A stretch of 64,000 bases of DNA from Akkermansia muciniphila. Lineage in GTDB: Bacteria > Verrucomicrobiota > Verrucomicrobiia > Verrucomicrobiales > DEV007. The translations under genes and the position numbers were made by a program. The DNA lies in contig CAMCXS010000004.1 in assembly GCA_945883495.1 (NCBI GenBank), positions 62,001 through 126,000 of the forward strand, written 5' to 3'. The notes under the pieces are model-generated. The model was not told the origin of the DNA and ran no database searches. It saw only the letters and a program-made list of their open reading frames with translations. Shown in pieces: positions 46,520 to 57,218 of this stretch. The stretch's first letter is position 1. The number at the start of each line of letters is the position of its first letter.

Positions 46520-47067
46520 AGTTGACTCAGCGAGAATCCATGCTTCTGACGGCCTTTGCCGCCCTGTTTGTTCTGCTCGCCGGGGGCGGGTTGATCTGGG
46601 CCGGTATGAACTCCCTAGGTGGGTTGCTGCGTGAAAATGCAGGACTAGAACAACGGCTCAGGATGCTTCAGAGCGCCGTGGATGATCGCGCGACCTGGGA
46701 GGCTCGCAATTCCTGGCTCGACCAGCACACCGACACATTCCGCAGTAGGGAGGACGCGGCGGCAGCGCTGCTGAGTCACATTGACACGCAGGCCCGCGCC
46801 GCCGGGATGGAGCTGATCGGCCGGGAAATTCTCGGCGGTGGCGGTGATGGACCCGATGCGACCTTCGATGGCGAAGATCAGGTCTATTTTCAGACGGCGT
46901 CGATTCGAATCCGGGTTCGAGGGGAGCAAGAGAAAGTCCTTCCTTGGCTTCACAGCTTGCAGCAACCGGAGCGGCTCATCGGGGTTACGGGGGAGGTGAT
47001 CGATGCGGGAGAGGAGTTTACAGCGGAGATCGACGTCACCAAAAGCTACTTCGAAGGGGAGGAGTAA
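46516..47067 (+). CDS. gspM: GspM/PilO-like assembly-platform protein
   Basis: 183 residues. N-terminal cytosolic lead, one membrane helix (LLTAFAALFVLLAGGGLIWAGM, ~10-32), a coiled-coil stretch (LLRENAGLEQRLRMLQSAVDDRATWE) and a periplasmic ferredoxin-like domain (RIRVRGEQEKVLPWLHSLQQPERLIGVTGEVI). This is the PilO/GspM plan. Interacts with GspL in known systems. Confidence 0.75.
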   Translation: MKLTQRESMLLTAFAALFVLLAGGGLIWAGMNSLGGLLRENAGLEQRLRMLQSAVDDRATWEARNSWLDQHTDTFRSREDAAAALLSHIDTQARAAGMELIGREILGGGGDGPDATFDGEDQVYFQTASIRIRVRGEQEKVLPWLHSLQQPERLIGVTGEVIDAGEEFTAEIDVTKSYFEGEE

Positions 47068-47179
47068 AGGGGAAAAGGAGATGTCTCATCGTGTGGTGGA
47101 GGCTGAACCGATGACGGAGGACGAAGTACGTGTCAGGATTATGCATGTTTAAGTGGACTAAACAATTTTGAACTGCATA

Positions 47180-49549
47180 ATGTGGGCGAACCTTAACGTT
47201 GCCGCCACATTGAGCACACAGTCCATCATTCAAGCTATTCGGGGCATTTGCCTCGTTGCCATCTTAGGATTTGCCTGGCCGGCGAGCTCCCAAGTCTCAC
47301 CGGCAGGAACCGATACCGTGCGAATTGAGTTCCCGAATTCACCGGTCGCGGCCATCTTGCCCTACTACGAGAAGCTGACGGGAAAACGGATCATTCGTGA
47401 CGCAAAGCTCGAAGGGGCGGAACTCTCGGTCACCTCGCCTGAGCCGCTGACCCAGATGGAAGCCGTCAGTTTCATTGAGAGTGCGTTGCTTCTCAACGGG
47501 TATGCATTGATTCCGGTCGATGACAAGACTCTCAAAGTCGTGAACTACGAAGCGGGCAAGAGTCCACGGAGTCAGGGATTGCCGGTAGTGGTAGCCCCTG
47601 AGGATCTCCCTGAGGGCGAGGCTGTCGTGAATTATGTGATGACCTTGGATCATATTGCTCCCGAGGAAGCGGCCAGAGCTTTCACGCAAGTGGTGGCTCT
47701 CAATCCTTACGGAGCGATTACGCCGTTGAATGCGGCGTCCGCTGTGATTGTGACGGAGAATACATCGGTGGTCCGATCGTTGATTGACTTGAAGCAGCAT
47801 CTGGATGTTCCCTCAAACCAGGTTGCGAATGAGTTTATGGATTTGGAACGCGCGGACGCGGAGAAGATTGCGGAAATTCTCACGGAGATTTACACCTCAA
47901 GCGACGGGGCGGTGCCTGCTGTTTCCGCTGCCCCTCCTGGGACGGAGGGGGGCATGGGTGCACCGGGCGCGAATGGAAAAGCATCGGTGAAGGTCGTTGC
48001 CTACCGGCGCACAAATAGCTTGCTCGTCATTGGCAGGCCAGTCGATCTCGCCTACATCCGTGGCCTGGTCGAATCCTTTGATAAGCCGAGCGATGCCTCC
48101 AATTTTTTGCGCAGGAAGCTTCAGTATGTCTCAATTATTGACTATTTGCCTGCATTTTACAATGCGATTGCCCGCAATACGGATGTCGAGAAACGGGATG
48201 ACTTGCTCAAAGCTGAGGAGTTGGGGGATCGTGGTGGCCAAGTAGAGATTCTGGATGGCGGGGGCGGTGGAGGTGCTTCCAGCGGATCTAGTGGCGGGTT
48301 TGGCGGTGGTATTTATCCAGATCGCCTGTCAGAGCCGGAACCCTTTACGGCACCTCAATCTTTTGTCGTGGGGAATACCCTTATGATCGCCGATCCTCAG
48401 GCCAATAGCCTCATCGTTTCAGGATCTCCAGAGCACGTCGAAATCATTGAAAGACTCATCAATGAAGTCGATGTCCAGCCGAAGCAAGTTTACCTCTCTA
48501 CGATCATTGGCCAGATGACGTTGGGCGATGAGTTGCAGTATAGCTTGAACGCCTTCAAGCGGTTCGATAGTTTTACCCCGTCGAGCGATGATGGTAATAA
48601 CATCTTCGGTGCGGGCAGTCTGGATACGCGGGGGGGATCGGTTATTGGTGGGCTGAACCCCTACCGTGGACTGGGAACCGCTACAGGCAGGGGGCTCTCT
48701 TTGCTGGGATCAATTATCGAAGGAGACAATGCACCGATCGATGTGATTCTTCGGGTCTTGACTCGGGATCAGAACTTCCGGCTCCTCTCGCGTCCGAGTG
48801 TTTACGCACAGAATAATTCGAAAGCGGTGATTCTGAGCGGCCAACGGATCGCGGTCCCAACATCGACTTTGACCTCCGTCGGCGGTGGGTTCGCTGGCAG
48901 TGAGTTTCCCGGTTCCATTTCTTCTAATATCGAATATCTCGACGTTGTCCTAAAGCTGGAGGTTGTGCCCCTGATCAACTCAGAGAACGAGGTGACGTTG
49001 CGCATCGCTCAAGTCAATGACACCGTCGTGGGGCAACAGATCATCTCGGGCAATACCGTGCCGACATTGAATACCCAGGAATTGGTCACCACAATCACGG
49101 TTCCGAATGCGCAGACGATCGTGCTCGGCGGATTGATTACCGAGAGAATCGATGATGATCGCACGGGGGTGCCTGTGATCAGAAGGATTCCGGTGCTCAA
49201 GAGCGTCGTCGGAAGCACCGAGAAAGTCTATCGCAGGGAGGAACTGCTCATCTTTATCCAGCCGTTTATCATTGACGGGAAGAGATTGCCCTCAACGCCG
49301 AACGAGGTCGAGGTGGGCCGGACGGATTCCACGCTTGATACCATGGAATTCGGGGATCCTCGGTTTGATCAACAGCTCACTCCGGTATCGGGTTTGAATG
49401 CGATGCCTCCCGATCTCCGGGCAGAGCCGGTGCGGGGCAGTCAGAAGGTCATTTCGATCTCGGAACCGGAGAAGGTTCCGTCCGCCAAATCAGCTCCCGC
49501 CGTCAAGGCGACGAGCAAAGGATTTGGCAATCGCTCCATGGGCAAGTGA
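47180..49549 (+). CDS. gspD: type II secretion secretin GspD
   Basis: 789 residues from the ATG at 47180 (an in-frame TTG at 47168 is less likely). Signal peptide around IRGICLVAILGFAWPASSQ. N0/N1-type domains include AAILPYYEKLTGKRIIRDAKL and repeated N-domains such as VKVVAYRRTNSLLVIGRPVDLAYIRGLV. A Gly/Ser-rich linker follows (GGGGGGASSGSSGGFGGG). The C-terminal secretin domain has RLLSRPSVYAQNNSKAVILSGQRI and TVPNAQTIVLGGLITERI, then VPVIRRIPVLKSVVGS. It forms the outer-membrane channel. About 110 bp separate it from gspM. No gspC was found, so the inner-membrane link may differ. Confidence 0.93.
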   Translation: MWANLNVAATLSTQSIIQAIRGICLVAILGFAWPASSQVSPAGTDTVRIEFPNSPVAAILPYYEKLTGKRIIRDAKLEGAELSVTSPEPLTQMEAVSFIESALLLNGYALIPVDDKTLKVVNYEAGKSPRSQGLPVVVAPEDLPEGEAVVNYVMTLDHIAPEEAARAFTQVVALNPYGAITPLNAASAVIVTENTSVVRSLIDLKQHLDVPSNQVANEFMDLERADAEKIAEILTEIYTSSDGAVPAVSAAPPGTEGGMGAPGANGKASVKVVAYRRTNSLLVIGRPVDLAYIRGLVESFDKPSDASNFLRRKLQYVSIIDYLPAFYNAIARNTDVEKRDDLLKAEELGDRGGQVEILDGGGGGGASSGSSGGFGGGIYPDRLSEPEPFTAPQSFVVGNTLMIADPQANSLIVSGSPEHVEIIERLINEVDVQPKQVYLSTIIGQMTLGDELQYSLNAFKRFDSFTPSSDDGNNIFGAGSLDTRGGSVIGGLNPYRGLGTATGRGLSLLGSIIEGDNAPIDVILRVLTRDQNFRLLSRPSVYAQNNSKAVILSGQRIAVPTSTLTSVGGGFAGSEFPGSISSNIEYLDVVLKLEVVPLINSENEVTLRIAQVNDTVVGQQIISGNTVPTLNTQELVTTITVPNAQTIVLGGLITERIDDDRTGVPVIRRIPVLKSVVGSTEKVYRREELLIFIQPFIIDGKRLPSTPNEVEVGRTDSTLDTMEFGDPRFDQQLTPVSGLNAMPPDLRAEPVRGSQKVISISEPEKVPSAKSAPAVKATSKGFGNRSMGK

Positions 49550-49640
49550 GCCGGGGCGGTGGCGTGGGGGGCAAGAAACGGATTGCCTCCTGCGTCGTCA
49601 TCAATCAAGATCTACCCGTCGTTTCGAGTTGGTCTTGCTC

Positions 49641-52391
49641 ATGATGTTCCGAGTTTCTCTATTCATCTCGTTATTACTGCTTGCGGGGGTGGGGATGACA
49701 CAGGTGGCGGAGCCGGATCCGCTGGAAGCAGCCTACAATTCCGCAATGCGGGCCTTTGGCGAAGGCAAATGGAACGAGGCTGCTGCCGGGCTGGACACGG
49801 TGATCAGCGCGGTCACCGATCCCGCTGGTACGACCAAGCTGGCTCCACTGGTTTACACCCAAGGTGCGGCCTACTTCAACGCTGGGAACTATGGCAAGGC
49901 AATCGATTCTTTCAAGGTTTACCTAAGTCGCTATCCTCAAGCGGAAAGGGCTTCCGAGGTCCGGCTCGCCGCTGCCCGTGCGATGCTCTTGAACAAGGAT
50001 CAGGAAGGCGCTGCCAAGCTGTTCGCTCAACTTGAGGCGGTCCCGTCGCTGCGGGACGAAGCCATTTTGGCGCAGGCCGAGTGTTTTCGCATTCTTGGAC
50101 TACCCGACCGCCGGGCGACGGCCTTGGAAAAGCTGATCTCTTCGCAGGTCCGGTCTCGGGCCCAGGCAAGTGGCGGGCTGATGTTGGCCGAACTCTATTT
50201 GGGGAGGAAGGAGCCATCTAAGGCCCTTGCCGTATTGGAGGGGGTTGCGGCAAGGATCAATCTGGTGGAGAACGTCATTACTCTGAACGGCTTGATGGTG
50301 CAACTCGGTGACGAGTTTGCCCGAAAGAAGAACTATTCAGATGCGTTGAGCGCCTACCGCCGGGTGCGTTCGCGGGACGAGGTGATTGCGTATCAAAAGG
50401 AACGCATCGCAACGATGGAACGCCGGAAGCAGGCGCTGGCGTCATCGACACCGGTGACGCCGTCGGTGGAGACGGATTTGGCGGCTGCCAAGCAGCTCTT
50501 AGTGGACTTTGAAGAGTTGCCCGACTATTGGCCTGCCCTGCTTTTTCGGATGGGCAGTGCTTATTACGAGTCTGGACAAAAGTGGGAAGCGTTGGTTGTT
50601 TTTGATCGTCTGTTGGCGGAGTTTCCCAAAGGAGCGGATGCAGAGCCAGCGCTGTATGCTTCGTTAATTTGTTCATCCGAACTATTTCTCGTGGCCCGGA
50701 CGCTGAAGTTATGTCAAGAGTATCTCCGTCAATTTCCGGAAGGCCCCAATGCGGAGACTGCCGGCTATCTCAGCGGAGTGACGGCATTGCAGAGCAATGA
50801 CGCCGCTGCGGCTGTGGTGCGACTTCGGGACGCACTGGAAAAGCAGCCGAAGAGCAAGTTCCGCGAAGAGCTTCGATTTCTCTTGGGAAATGCCCATTTC
50901 ATGAAGGGCTCTTTGCCTGAGGCTCGGGAGAGCTACGGGATGTATCTCAAGGACTTTTCTCAGGGGGCGTTTCGCGAAGAGGTGACCTATCGCCATGCCC
51001 TTGCCTTCATTTACGAGGGTAAGTACGCCGATGCTTTGTCGGCGTTTGCGGCCTATCTAAAGCAGTATCCAGATGGTGCGTTCACCGCGGATGCCGAGTA
51101 TCGCCGCATGCTCTGCCTCTACGCGGCTTCAAAATATAGCGAGATCGTAGTGGAAGCGGGACTCTGGGAGAAGCGGTTTCCCAACAATCCGATTCTCGGG
51201 GAGGTGCTGTCCTTGCTTGGTGACGCGCATGCGGGGCTGAACCGCCCGGTGCAAGCCGCGAACGCCTATACCCGCGCCTATCGTTCCGCCAGCAGTGATG
51301 AAGTCCTCAATTATGCACTTCTCGAAGCGGGCGCGCAGTGGCGCAAGCAGGGAAACTGGACTGAGGTGTCGCGTTTATTTGAGACCTTTGTTCGTGAACG
51401 TCCTAATCACCAAGCTGTAGTCACGGCGATGTATTGGATTGGCAAAGCCAAGGCTCGCGAAGGAAAGGCGAACGAAGCAAAGTCGTTTGTGGTGCAAAGC
51501 CTCCAGCCTTACCTAAACGAGCCACGGCGGGAGTCGGTAGAGCAATTGTTGCAGCAGCTCGCCCAGCTCTGTGTCCGGCCCGAGGTGCCTGCGGAGAACG
51601 GTGGGTATGATGCGATGGCCGAGCTGCGCAGGCAACTCGAGCCCCTTCGCGGCACTGCCACGGCCACCGGCAAAGCCCGGTTCCTCTATGCCGAAGCGCA
51701 GCTTCTTCCTTTGATCAAGCGTTCGGATGAGGTCGCTAAGGTTTGGAAAGAAATCGAGATCCAGTTTGCCCCGGAAGATCTCAGTCCCGCGCTGCTCGCC
51801 GGTGTCGGAGACTATTTGCTGGCCAAGCAGGATCTAAAGAGCGCGAGCAAAGTATACGAAGTGTTGCGGACCAATTATCCGAAGAGTGCTTTCTTGGATT
51901 ATGCGTATGTCGGCCTGGGAGAAATTGCCTTGGCCTCTGGGGATACTCAGCAAGCACTGCGGCTCTTCCAAACCGCCGTAACGCAGATTGCCGGCGCCAA
52001 GCTGCGTGAAGCCATGATCGGCCAGTCCCGGGCTCAGTATGAATTGGGGCTTTATGACGAGGCTAAGAAGGGATTTCAAGCGATTGCCAGCTTTCGTGAG
52101 TGGCGCGGGGAAGCTACCGCGCTGGCGATCTACTTTTTGGGAGAGATTGAAGCCAAGCAGAAGCGCTATCCTGAAGCCATCGCGTATTTTCAACGGGTAT
52201 TTGTGGCTTACCAAAAGTATCCGGCTTGGACTGCGAAGTCCTATCTCCGTTGTGCCGAAGCCTTTGACCAGATTGAAAAGCGCCAGGAAGCGGTTGGACA
52301 TCTGCGTGAGTTGTTGCGCAATGAGAAGCTGAAGGACTCCGCCGAAGCCAAGCAGGCGGCGAAAATACTAGGTGAATGGAAAGCGTCGTGA
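49641..52391 (+). CDS. TPR-rich secreted or periplasmic protein
   Basis: 916 residues from the ATG at 49641 (next codon also ATG). Signal peptide (MMFRVSLFISLLLLAGVGMTQ). Then many TPR-like helical pairs along the whole length, e.g. AYNSAMRAFGEGKWNEAAAGLD, YTQGAAYFNAGNYGKAIDSFKVYLSRYPQAE, YRHALAFIYEGKYADALSAFAAYLKQYPDG and AYVGLGEIALASGDTQQALRLFQTAV. Such proteins scaffold complexes. It follows gspD by 91 bp and precedes a smaller TPR protein by 1 bp, so it is likely a T2SS-associated factor. The upstream frame lies in gspD and was excluded. Confidence 0.8.
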   Translation: MMFRVSLFISLLLLAGVGMTQVAEPDPLEAAYNSAMRAFGEGKWNEAAAGLDTVISAVTDPAGTTKLAPLVYTQGAAYFNAGNYGKAIDSFKVYLSRYPQAERASEVRLAAARAMLLNKDQEGAAKLFAQLEAVPSLRDEAILAQAECFRILGLPDRRATALEKLISSQVRSRAQASGGLMLAELYLGRKEPSKALAVLEGVAARINLVENVITLNGLMVQLGDEFARKKNYSDALSAYRRVRSRDEVIAYQKERIATMERRKQALASSTPVTPSVETDLAAAKQLLVDFEELPDYWPALLFRMGSAYYESGQKWEALVVFDRLLAEFPKGADAEPALYASLICSSELFLVARTLKLCQEYLRQFPEGPNAETAGYLSGVTALQSNDAAAAVVRLRDALEKQPKSKFREELRFLLGNAHFMKGSLPEARESYGMYLKDFSQGAFREEVTYRHALAFIYEGKYADALSAFAAYLKQYPDGAFTADAEYRRMLCLYAASKYSEIVVEAGLWEKRFPNNPILGEVLSLLGDAHAGLNRPVQAANAYTRAYRSASSDEVLNYALLEAGAQWRKQGNWTEVSRLFETFVRERPNHQAVVTAMYWIGKAKAREGKANEAKSFVVQSLQPYLNEPRRESVEQLLQQLAQLCVRPEVPAENGGYDAMAELRRQLEPLRGTATATGKARFLYAEAQLLPLIKRSDEVAKVWKEIEIQFAPEDLSPALLAGVGDYLLAKQDLKSASKVYEVLRTNYPKSAFLDYAYVGLGEIALASGDTQQALRLFQTAVTQIAGAKLREAMIGQSRAQYELGLYDEAKKGFQAIASFREWRGEATALAIYFLGEIEAKQKRYPEAIAYFQRVFVAYQKYPAWTAKSYLRCAEAFDQIEKRQEAVGHLRELLRNEKLKDSAEAKQAAKILGEWKAS

Positions 52392-52392
52392 C

Positions 52393-53229
52393 ATGAACCT
52401 GCGTCCGATCCTAATCGCCATGCTCCTGATCCCGGTTGGCCTTGCTCCGGCCCAGACCGTGATTTTAAAAGATGGCCGCGTCTTGGCTGCCTCGCGGGTG
52501 CAGCGCAGTGCTGATCAGGTCAAGCTCACGTCCGCTACAGGAGCAGTGGCCGAGTTTGGCATGGCGGAAATCGCTCGGATCGATTTTCCCGAGCCGCCTG
52601 AGCTGGGCGACGCTGCCGCGAAGGTGGTTGCGGGAAAAGGGGAAGAGGCCGCGGAGCTGCTGGAGCGCCTTGTGACGGAGCAGGCAGATTTCCGCGAGAT
52701 TCCCGGAAATTGGTGGGCGCTCGCGCTGTTGCGACAAGCTCAGGCTTTGGAGGGGCTCGGAAGAGGCTTGGAGGCGCAGGCCCTTTCCGAAAAACTCGTC
52801 ACCCAAGCGGCCGATCCTGAATGCGTGAAAGCGGCCGAGGCTCAGGTCGCTGGAGTACTCCTGCGCAGGGGCGATCTCGCTGGAGCTAGTCGCCGGGTCG
52901 ATACCGTTCTGCGGGATAGCAGGGGCGCCGTGGCGCGTGCTCTCGCTTACACCGTCAAAGGCCAGTGTCTATTGGCTCAGGAAAAGTGGGAGGAGGCGAT
53001 GCTCGCCTTCGTGCAGGTGCCGGTGTTTTATCCAGGGGAAACCATTGTGCTGCCGGCTGTCATGCTCGGCCGCGGGCGAGCGCTCGTTGGCATGGAAGAC
53101 TTTTCGTCGGCCCGGGCTATACTAGAAGAATTGCGCCTCGCCTATCCTGCCGCGCCTGAGTCAAAGCTGGCCTTGCAAGAGTTGCAGCGGTTGGCGGCGC
53201 AGGAAAAGGGGGCGAACCCGAACCGCTGA
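52393..53229 (+). CDS. small TPR-type periplasmic protein
   Basis: 278 residues. Signal peptide MNLRPILIAMLLIPVGLAPAQ, then TVILKDGRVLAASRVQRSADQVKLTSATG, a short beta segment resembling SH3-like repeats. Then TPR-like helices (ALLRQAQALEGLGRGLEAQALSEKLV; AVMLGRGRALVGMEDFSSARAILEELRLAYP). Starts 1 bp after the large TPR gene. Probably a partner protein of the same complex. Confidence 0.75.
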   Translation: MNLRPILIAMLLIPVGLAPAQTVILKDGRVLAASRVQRSADQVKLTSATGAVAEFGMAEIARIDFPEPPELGDAAAKVVAGKGEEAAELLERLVTEQADFREIPGNWWALALLRQAQALEGLGRGLEAQALSEKLVTQAADPECVKAAEAQVAGVLLRRGDLAGASRRVDTVLRDSRGAVARALAYTVKGQCLLAQEKWEEAMLAFVQVPVFYPGETIVLPAVMLGRGRALVGMEDFSSARAILEELRLAYPAAPESKLALQELQRLAAQEKGANPNR

Positions 53230-53238
53230 AGCATCGAC

Positions 53239-54300
53239 ATGAGTTCGAAACGAAAAGAGATCCGGAAGGTTTCGTCGGCAGGGCCAAGCGGGGATGCGAA
53301 AGCGGGCGGGTTTCGGATTAGCACGTTTTTTGTAGTGAGCCTCCTGGTGCATGCAGGATTTACCGTGGCGGCTGGTTTTCTGGTGGTGCAGAACATCCAG
53401 ACGAAGCGCAAACTGGCGTTCCAGGAAGGGCCGCCTGTGATTAACGCCACGCATCGCGCCATCGAGCACCAAGTCTCCATGGTGCAGAAGCTGAAAACCG
53501 GCGGCTCGCCGCCCCAAACCCGGCGGATCGTGGCGAATGGCATCGGTTCGATCACTCTGCCGGAAATGCCCCGCATGCCATCCGCGAATCTGATGACGCC
53601 TTCAGCGCTGCCGGGGATGTCCGGCTCAGGTTTTGGGACAGGAGCCGGAGTGGGCACGGCACTGTCGCCCGCGATGGGGATGGGGAGCGCGGGAGCGGCG
53701 GCTGGCGGAGGTTTTAGCTTTTTCGGTTTTCGCGGGGCGGCCGGGAGTATCGTCTATGTGGTGGATGTCTCCGGAAGCATGATTCAAGGGACCAAAGACC
53801 GGACATCGTACGAGAAGTTGGAGCAGGAAGTAATCAATTCAATTAACGCGCTGAGCCCGGCAATGAAGTTTAATATCATCACCTTTGGTTCCGAGGCATT
53901 TGTTTACCAGCGCACCATCGTAGGCGCGACGCCCATGGAGAAGGAAAAAGCGATCAAGTGGCTCAAGTCTTACAGCCCGTGTCTCCTGCTGATTTCCGGG
54001 CAGACGCAGGGGAACGATTCTATGTGGGTCAGTGTGAAAGGAAGGAGACACAATAAGACCAGTAGCAAGATGGCTCTCAGTAAAGCATTCGAGCAAGGGC
54101 CCGACACCATCGTGTTTGTCTCCGACGGCGAGCCCACGGACGATCAACGAGACAAGGTGCTTTGGAGCGTACGGGAGCTCCAGGAGGTGCGCAGCAAGCG
54201 AGCGATCATCAATGTGTTCGCTTATAAGGCCGACAGCGGTCAGTTTTTCATGGAGAAGCTCGCCAAGGACAACGGCGGTAAGTTCACCGATATCCGCTAG
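53239..54300 (+). CDS. membrane-anchored von Willebrand factor A protein
   Basis: 353 residues. One membrane helix near the N-terminus (ISTFFVVSLLVHAGFTVAAGFLVV). A Gly/Ala-rich spacer comes next (GFGTGAGVGTALSPAMGMGSAGAAAGGG). Then a vWA domain at ~175-350 with MIDAS DVSGSMIQG, a Thr/Asp-containing site in IVFVSDGEPTDD, and TSS/SK residues. It resembles batA/CoxE-type vWA proteins and follows the TPR genes by 9 bp, so is likely part of the same unit. The stop overlaps the uvrA stop (convergent, 54297-54300). Confidence 0.82.
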   Translation: MSSKRKEIRKVSSAGPSGDAKAGGFRISTFFVVSLLVHAGFTVAAGFLVVQNIQTKRKLAFQEGPPVINATHRAIEHQVSMVQKLKTGGSPPQTRRIVANGIGSITLPEMPRMPSANLMTPSALPGMSGSGFGTGAGVGTALSPAMGMGSAGAAAGGGFSFFGFRGAAGSIVYVVDVSGSMIQGTKDRTSYEKLEQEVINSINALSPAMKFNIITFGSEAFVYQRTIVGATPMEKEKAIKWLKSYSPCLLLISGQTQGNDSMWVSVKGRRHNKTSSKMALSKAFEQGPDTIVFVSDGEPTDDQRDKVLWSVRELQEVRSKRAIINVFAYKADSGQFFMEKLAKDNGGKFTDIR

Positions 54301-57170
54301 CTCGTGAGTTTCGGTGCAAGGTATCGGCCGGTGAGACTTTCCGTGCAAGCCGCGATCACATCTGGAGGGCCTGCCGCGACCAGACTGCCCCCATGTTCCC
54401 CTCCGCCCGGGCCGAGATCGAGAATCCAGTCAGCGCACTTGATGACGTCCAGGTTGTGTTCAATCACAATCAGGGTATTTCCCGAATTCCGGAGCTGGAA
54501 GAAGACGTCAAGCAAGGTGCGGATGTCCTCAAAATGCAGGCCCGTTGTCGGCTCGTCGAAGAGATAGACCGTCTTGCCGGTCGCTTTCTTTGAGAGCTCC
54601 GTCGCCAACTTGATTCGCTGCGCTTCCCCGCCGGATAGCGTGTTTGCGGGTTGCCCTAGTTTCAGGTAACCAAGGCCAACGTCACAAAGTGCCTTCAGTT
54701 TGCCGTATATAGCCGGTATTTTTTGAAAGAAGAGTCGCGCTTCTTCAATGCCCATCTCCAAGACGTCGGCGATACTCTTTCCGCGAAACGTCACTTGGAG
54801 CGTCTCTTCATTGTAACGCCTTCCGCGGCAGGTCTCGCAAGTGACATAAACGTCGGACAGAAAGTGCATATCGATGCGGATGACGCCGTCTCCCTTGCAG
54901 GCTTCGCAGCGGCCACCGGCGACATTGAAGCTGAACCGGCCTGCGTCATAGCCCCGCTGTCGGCTCAACGGAAGATCGCTGAAGAGCTCTCGAATGGGGC
55001 CAAACGCACCGGCATAGGTGGCGGGGTTGGAGCGCGGGCCACGACCGATGGGGGATTGATCGACCACAATGGCCTTATCGACTTGTTCCAAGCCTTGGAT
55101 CCCGTCGTGTGCTCCAGGGGTATCCTTAGCTTGATAAAAGTGCCGGAAGAGAACTTTTCGCAGGATGTCATCCACCAGCGTGGATTTGCCGCTGCCGGAA
55201 GCGCCGGTGACGCAAGTGAGGCAGCCGAGCGGGAAAGCGGCGTCGATGCCGCGAAGGTTGTGTTCCGTAGCGTTCTCGACAACCAGCCATCCGGAATCGA
55301 GCCCTTCTTTTGCCTTGCTCCGTGGCCTGGGCGGCGGAGTCATCCTTGGTCCCGGCGCCTCAATTGTCTTCGCACCAGACAGATAGGCGCCGGTGACGGA
55401 ATCCGGACTTTGAGCGACTTCGGCCGGGGAGCCTTGCGCAAGAATCCGACCTCCGAGCGGGCCAGCGCCAGGGCCCATATCGATCAAGTGATCGGCCTGG
55501 CGCATGGTATCTTCATCGTGCTCCACGACGATGATCGAATTGCCTAGATTGCGGAGCCGGAGCAGGGTCTGAATGAGTTTATCATTATCCGCTTGATGCA
55601 GCCCAATACTTGGCTCGTCGAGCACATACAGGACCCCCGCCAAGCCTGCCCCAAGCTGAGTTGCCAAGCGGATTCGCTGCCCTTCTCCTCCGGATAGGGT
55701 TGAACTCTCCCGGTTTAGGGTGAGATAGCCGAGGCCGACTTCACGCAGGAATGAGAGGCGCTGCTTGATTTCCCGGATCAAGTCCTTGGCGAAGAAGGCT
55801 TGAGTTTCCGTGAGCGGAACGGCGGATAACCACGCTTCGGCGTGCTCAATCGGCAGAGCACAGTAATCCTGGATAGAGGCGGGGCTCTCGGGATGCGGCA
55901 GGGTGATGGCGAGGATCTCCGGTTTTAGGCGCAATCCCTGACAGACTTTGCAAGTTCGCATGGAAAGAAAGCGCCTCACGTTGCGCCGGGTGACCTCACT
56001 TTCGCTTTCTTCATGGAGGCGCATGGCTTGCACTTCCAAGCCCTCGAACGGTTTGCCGGGGCCTCGGTCAGCCCAATCGGTGGGAACCGGTTGCTTTCCC
56101 GTTCCTTTCAGCAAAGCCCGCTTGAACTCGACGGATAGCGAGCGGATCGGAGCATCGGGATCCGTGCCGAAGTGCCTCGCCAACCCAAGGATGGAGCGCT
56201 GGTGCATCCCCTTGCGCTTTTGTGATTGGCTCCACCATGTCTTGATGCCGCCGGAGTTGATTGAGAGCTCTGGATCGGGCACGAACAGCGCCGGGTCTGG
56301 GTGCAGTTGAGCGCCGGTTCCGTGACAAGCAGGACAGGCTCCCAGTTGGCTGTTGAATGAAAAGTGTTTTGGAGTGATCTCTGGCAGGCGAAAGCCAGTT
56401 TCCGGATTGGTATACGAGGTGACGAACGTCCGGTTCTCCCAGCTTCCGGCCTCATCCTGAATCAGCACCAGCACCCGGTCCGTGGACCAGCGCAACGCCG
56501 TTTCCAAGGAGTCCGCGAGCCGGGAGCGGATATCTTCCCGGATTACGATGCGATCGATCACGATCTCCATCTCCTTGGGCAGCTTGGAAGGAAGTTCGGA
56601 CCGGTCGAGTTCGAGCAATTCCCCATCGGCGCGGAGCCGAATAAAGCCTTGTTGCTGCATTCGCCTGGCGAAGTCGGCAAAACTTTCACGTTCCTGCGCC
56701 TGCACGGGCGCGAGGACCATCAGGCGGGTGCGTTCCGGGAGCGACAGCAGATCGCGGAGGATGTCCGTTAACGTGCTCCGGCTCAACAACGCCCCGGTGA
56801 CGGGGTCATGCGGCCGGCCGATCGCTGCAAAGAGAATCCGCAGATAGTCGTAAATCTCCGTTGTCGTCGCGACCGTGGAGCGCGGATTTGGCGCGGTGGC
56901 CCGTTGCTCAATGGCTATCGCGGGGGAGAGACCGTGGATGAAATCCACGTCCGGCTTCTCCAGTTGATCCAAGAACTGACGAGCGTAAGCGGACAGGCTC
57001 TCGACGTAGCGTCGCTGGCCCTCCGCATACAGGGTATCAAATGCTAACGATGACTTTCCCGAACCGCTCACCCCGGTGATGACCACCAATTGGTTTCGCG
57101 GGATCTCTACGTCGATGTTTTTGAGGTTGTGCTGACGGGCCCCTTGGATGGAAATGACTTCGGCGGACAT
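54297..57170 (-). CDS. uvrA: excinuclease ABC subunit A (UvrA)
   Basis: 957 residues, the usual length. Two ABC modules: Walker [10 protein letters not shown] near residue 33 and again near 655 ([10 protein letters not shown]), and signature [14 protein letters not shown] and [17 protein letters not shown]-damage recognition in nucleotide excision repair with UvrB. The second zinc module is intact: [11 protein letters not shown] and [11 protein letters not shown]. The first zinc finger lacks its leading cysteine pair: [35 protein letters not shown] has only the second pair. The gene stands alone and convergent to the vWA gene. Confidence 0.95.
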   Translation of the reverse strand: MSAEVISIQGARQHNLKNIDVEIPRNQLVVITGVSGSGKSSLAFDTLYAEGQRRYVESLSAYARQFLDQLEKPDVDFIHGLSPAIAIEQRATAPNPRSTVATTTEIYDYLRILFAAIGRPHDPVTGALLSRSTLTDILRDLLSLPERTRLMVLAPVQAQERESFADFARRMQQQGFIRLRADGELLELDRSELPSKLPKEMEIVIDRIVIREDIRSRLADSLETALRWSTDRVLVLIQDEAGSWENRTFVTSYTNPETGFRLPEITPKHFSFNSQLGACPACHGTGAQLHPDPALFVPDPELSINSGGIKTWWSQSQKRKGMHQRSILGLARHFGTDPDAPIRSLSVEFKRALLKGTGKQPVPTDWADRGPGKPFEGLEVQAMRLHEESESEVTRRNVRRFLSMRTCKVCQGLRLKPEILAITLPHPESPASIQDYCALPIEHAEAWLSAVPLTETQAFFAKDLIREIKQRLSFLREVGLGYLTLNRESSTLSGGEGQRIRLATQLGAGLAGVLYVLDEPSIGLHQADNDKLIQTLLRLRNLGNSIIVVEHDEDTMRQADHLIDMGPGAGPLGGRILAQGSPAEVAQSPDSVTGAYLSGAKTIEAPGPRMTPPPRPRSKAKEGLDSGWLVVENATEHNLRGIDAAFPLGCLTCVTGASGSGKSTLVDDILRKVLFRHFYQAKDTPGAHDGIQGLEQVDKAIVVDQSPIGRGPRSNPATYAGAFGPIRELFSDLPLSRQRGYDAGRFSFNVAGGRCEACKGDGVIRIDMHFLSDVYVTCETCRGRRYNEETLQVTFRGKSIADVLEMGIEEARLFFQKIPAIYGKLKALCDVGLGYLKLGQPANTLSGGEAQRIKLATELSKKATGKTVYLFDEPTTGLHFEDIRTLLDVFFQLRNSGNTLIVIEHNLDVIKCADWILDLGPGGGEHGGSLVAAGPPDVIAACTESLTGRYLAPKLTS

Positions 57171-57218
57171 GGGCGCCGCACTCTAGCGCAATTCCGGCGG
57201 GATCGCAGCGGAATCGAT

